Origin: Paenibacillus periandrae
Lineage (GTDB): Bacteria; Bacillota; Bacilli; Paenibacillales; NBRC-103111
Direction: 5' to 3'
DNA length: 43,687 nucleotides
Assembly (NCBI RefSeq): GCF_022458865.1
Contig: NZ_JAJNMU010000046.1
Location: 1-43,687, forward strand
Position numbers and translations under genes: made by a program. The notes under the pieces were generated by a model, which was given only the letters and a program-made list of their open reading frames with translations, did no database searches and was not told the DNA's origin. Shown piece by piece: positions 42,585 through 43,687 of this stretch. How positions within the stretch are numbered: the stretch's first letter is position 1; each line of letters opens with the position of its first letter.

Positions 42585-42767
42585 ATGAGTTATTCGTTTT
42601 CAATCATAACTGTTTTAATGCAAGTCATTTCATTGCTAATGGTAGTATTACTAGTTTTTGCGTTGATCAGCGGAATAAGGTACTTTAATTGGAAGAAGAA
42701 AAATGATGTTGAAATAGGCAAGAAGCTTGATAAAGTAATTGAAATGCTTGGTAAGGATAGGTCATAA
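42585..42767 (+). CDS. Small single-span membrane protein, copy 2 (intact)
   Basis: A 60-aa protein, ATG at 42585 with AAGGAG 9 nt upstream. Residues 5-28 are a hydrophobic span (IITVLMQVISLLMVVLLVFA), followed by a basic FNWKKKNDVE and an amphipathic GKKLDKVIEMLGKDRS tail. In copy 1 the tail is lost by a one-base deletion, so this is the intact version. It starts 50 nt after the DUF5677 stop and is probably translated from the same mRNA. Function unknown. Confidence 0.65.
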   Translation: MSYSFSIITVLMQVISLLMVVLLVFALISGIRYFNWKKKNDVEIGKKLDKVIEMLGKDRS

Positions 42768-42771
42768 AAAT

Positions 42772-42897
42772 AAAATAGATGAAATAGCCTGTATTCATTC
42801 TTTGTTAGATGACGAATATGTAATTGAAGTAAAGATGATGATAACACAAGTTGATAGTTACAGTTTATTTGGTGAAAAATGGGTACGGGAGTACTAG
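42772..42897 (+). pseudogene. C-terminal scrap of an unidentified protein
   Basis: Directly after the repeat boundary a frame reads KIDEIACIHSLLDDEYVIEV, then DSYSLFGEKWVREY and a stop at 42897. It has no start signal. It is likely the tail of an array gene removed by the recombination that placed the 1.44-kb repeat here. Confidence 0.3.
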
Positions 42898-42934
42898 AAT
42901 CATCTCAATAGAACCGCCCACAAACTCAATTCGT

Positions 42935-43015
42935 AACGTACTTCCATCGTACTGAGGCGCTCGTTTTTTTACAAAGCTGAAATTTATCCATCTACAGGAA
43001 TCTAACGGATAACTA
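42935..43015 (-). mobile_element. Solo IS110 non-coding end (remnant)
   Basis: Shares CCATCGTAC, GAGGCGCT, TTTTTACAAAG and TTATCCATCTACAGG with 8348-8425, the non-coding end of the IS110 element, in the same order. There is no transposase next to it. It is a diverged remnant or a deletion product of a related element. Confidence 0.7.
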
Positions 43016-43167
43016 TAGGCTCAATAAACAACTAAGATGCAACTGCTGGCATAGATCGTCAGCCGTGTTGTGCTAACGGGAGTTTACTGGAAACACTGCA
43101 TCTTGGTTGCAAAGCAAAGATAAATCTGGGAACATAAAAAAAGATTTGGATTCAGGAGGTGACGTTG
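43016..43167. other. Short gap with leader of the next gene
   Basis: No gene seen. AGGAGG at 43154-43159 serves the ATG at 43168. Confidence 0.4.
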
Positions 43168-43458
43168 ATGGGAAATGACAAGGCTAAAGAAGTCTTGACT
43201 CAATTTGAACGTTTATCCGAAGAAGACAAAGACTCCGTAGTCAAAGCATTTATACATCATTTCGGACAAATAAGATTTTCATTGGACGAATTAACGAAAA
43301 TGGACCTAAAAGACTTAGAAATAATTAAATCAACAATAGGTGGTTTGATTCTTACCAGAGAGTGTTTACCAGATATTCTAATGGAATATACAACAAAGGA
43401 TAACGTATTACCCTCTAAAATTTCTTTCGGTATACATTCTGAACGTGACAAGGATTAA
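43168..43458 (+). CDS. Unidentified small cytosolic protein
   Basis: A 96-aa acidic protein MGNDKAKEVLTQFERLSEED, then KAFIHHFGQIRFSLDELTKM and LILTRECLPDILMEYTTKDN. ATG at 43168 with AGGAGG 8 nt upstream; a GTG at 43159 lies inside the ribosome site. Helical, with no membrane segment. Family not recognised; composition and ribosome site make it a likely real gene. Confidence 0.55.
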   Translation: MGNDKAKEVLTQFERLSEEDKDSVVKAFIHHFGQIRFSLDELTKMDLKDLEIIKSTIGGLILTRECLPDILMEYTTKDNVLPSKISFGIHSERDKD

Positions 43459-43488
43459 CGTTTTATCGCTCCTTCAATATAATTTAGA

Positions 43489-43518
43489 AAAAGGAGCTTC
43501 TCAAAGGATGCTCCTTTT
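43489..43518 (+). terminator. Intrinsic terminator-like hairpin
   Basis: AAGGAGC (43491-43497) pairs with GCTCCTT (43510-43516), with further A/T pairing outside and a short T run. It lies 30 nt after the preceding gene. Confidence 0.6.
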
Positions 43519-43561
43519 GCTGCAAGAAACTTGTTCGTATTCGAAGTGCCTCAAGTTGTAT

Positions 43562-43687
43562 GAGTCTGTAAAATAGATTGTGTAAACTCCAAAACCTATT
43601 AAAATGAAAGAATAGGAAAGGTAGGGGAGCACACATGGGATTATGGACCAAACAACAGCTTCGTCAGTTCATAAAGGAGAATAAGCT
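43562..43687 (+). mobile_element. IS256-type element, left end (cut by window edge)
   Basis: GAGTCTGTAAAATAGATTGT (from 43562) followed by GTAAACTCC resembles the terminal repeat of IS256-family elements. The transposase start follows at 43635. The rest is beyond the window. Confidence 0.7.
43635..43687 (+). CDS. IS256 family transposase, first 17 codons
   Basis: MGLWTKQQLRQFIKENK matches the usual opening of IS256-type transposases (WTKxQLRxFIKE). GTAGGGGAG lies upstream of the ATG at 43635. Only the N-terminus is inside the window, so catalytic residues cannot be checked. Confidence 0.7.
   Translation, partial: MGLWTKQQLRQFIKENK

Larger units (their letters stand above)
41326..42770 (+). 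repeat. 1.44-kb direct repeat, copy 2
   Basis: Near-identical to 27600-29039, same orientation, with four extra bases at about 41638 and one extra G near 42718. It covers the SUKH C-terminal half, the DUF5677 gene and the membrane-protein gene. Confidence 0.95.

Overview
The window looks like an accessory region of a Gram-positive, spore-former-type Firmicute, most likely Paenibacillaceae (Paenibacillus/Brevibacillus-like). The grounds are strong AGGAGG-type ribosome sites, TTG and GTG starts, secreted subtilases, a secreted WapA-like YD-repeat (RHS) protein, and a set of insertion sequences typical of that group. This is inferred from the sequence alone. No rRNA, tRNA or CRISPR array was seen.

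Left third (1-11.6 kb): an insertion-sequence scrapyard with a few intact genes. It holds an IS1182-type end, a divergent NmrA-like reductase/TetR pair with a candidate operator, a LuxR/MalT-type gene cut by an IS66 remnant, a fragment of a second RHS gene, a truncated phosphodiester glycosidase and a frameshifted DedA-PAP2 gene. It continues with an IS110 element, a MerR regulator and its probable target dehydrogenase with matched operator-like palindromes, and a decayed IS66 element.

Centre (12.0-23.6 kb): the core of the locus. Two large secreted proteins lie in tandem. The first (1540 aa) is a subtilisin-like S8 protease followed by six fibronectin-III modules and a short YD-repeat stub. 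The second (2070 aa) carries its own propeptide and S8 protease at the N-terminus, then a full YD-repeat shell, the RHS core and a C-terminal tip of about 225 residues that I cannot assign. A 208-aa gene starts 21 nt downstream and is followed by a terminator; it is the expected cognate immunity gene. This is a protease-armed RHS polymorphic toxin with its immunity gene.

Right half (23.6-43.7 kb): AT-rich DNA, mostly small, separately ribosome-bound genes on the + strand, with SUKH (SMI1/KNR4), DUF5677 and TriTu-like families plus several unassigned families. It reads as an array of orphan immunity genes left by toxin-tip exchange. A 1.44-kb SUKH-tail/DUF5677/membrane-protein module occurs twice, 13.7 kb apart, and its boundary falls inside the SUKH gene, so two chimeric SUKH proteins share one C-terminus. 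Several array genes are broken by an IS4-family insertion (target duplication visible) or by frameshifts at simple repeats. Embedded in the array are phage-derived remnants: a winged-helix protein, a serine resolvase whose upstream res-like site has been split by an ISNCY element with an 18-bp target duplication, and a six-unit array of decayed Bro-N/Rha antirepressor pieces. The hairpins in that array vary in sequence between copies but stay paired. The window ends in the start of an IS256-type element.

Likely logic: the two secreted proteases and the RHS shell form the export and delivery apparatus; the tip kills neighbours; the adjacent gene protects the producer; and the downstream array protects against relatives carrying other tips.
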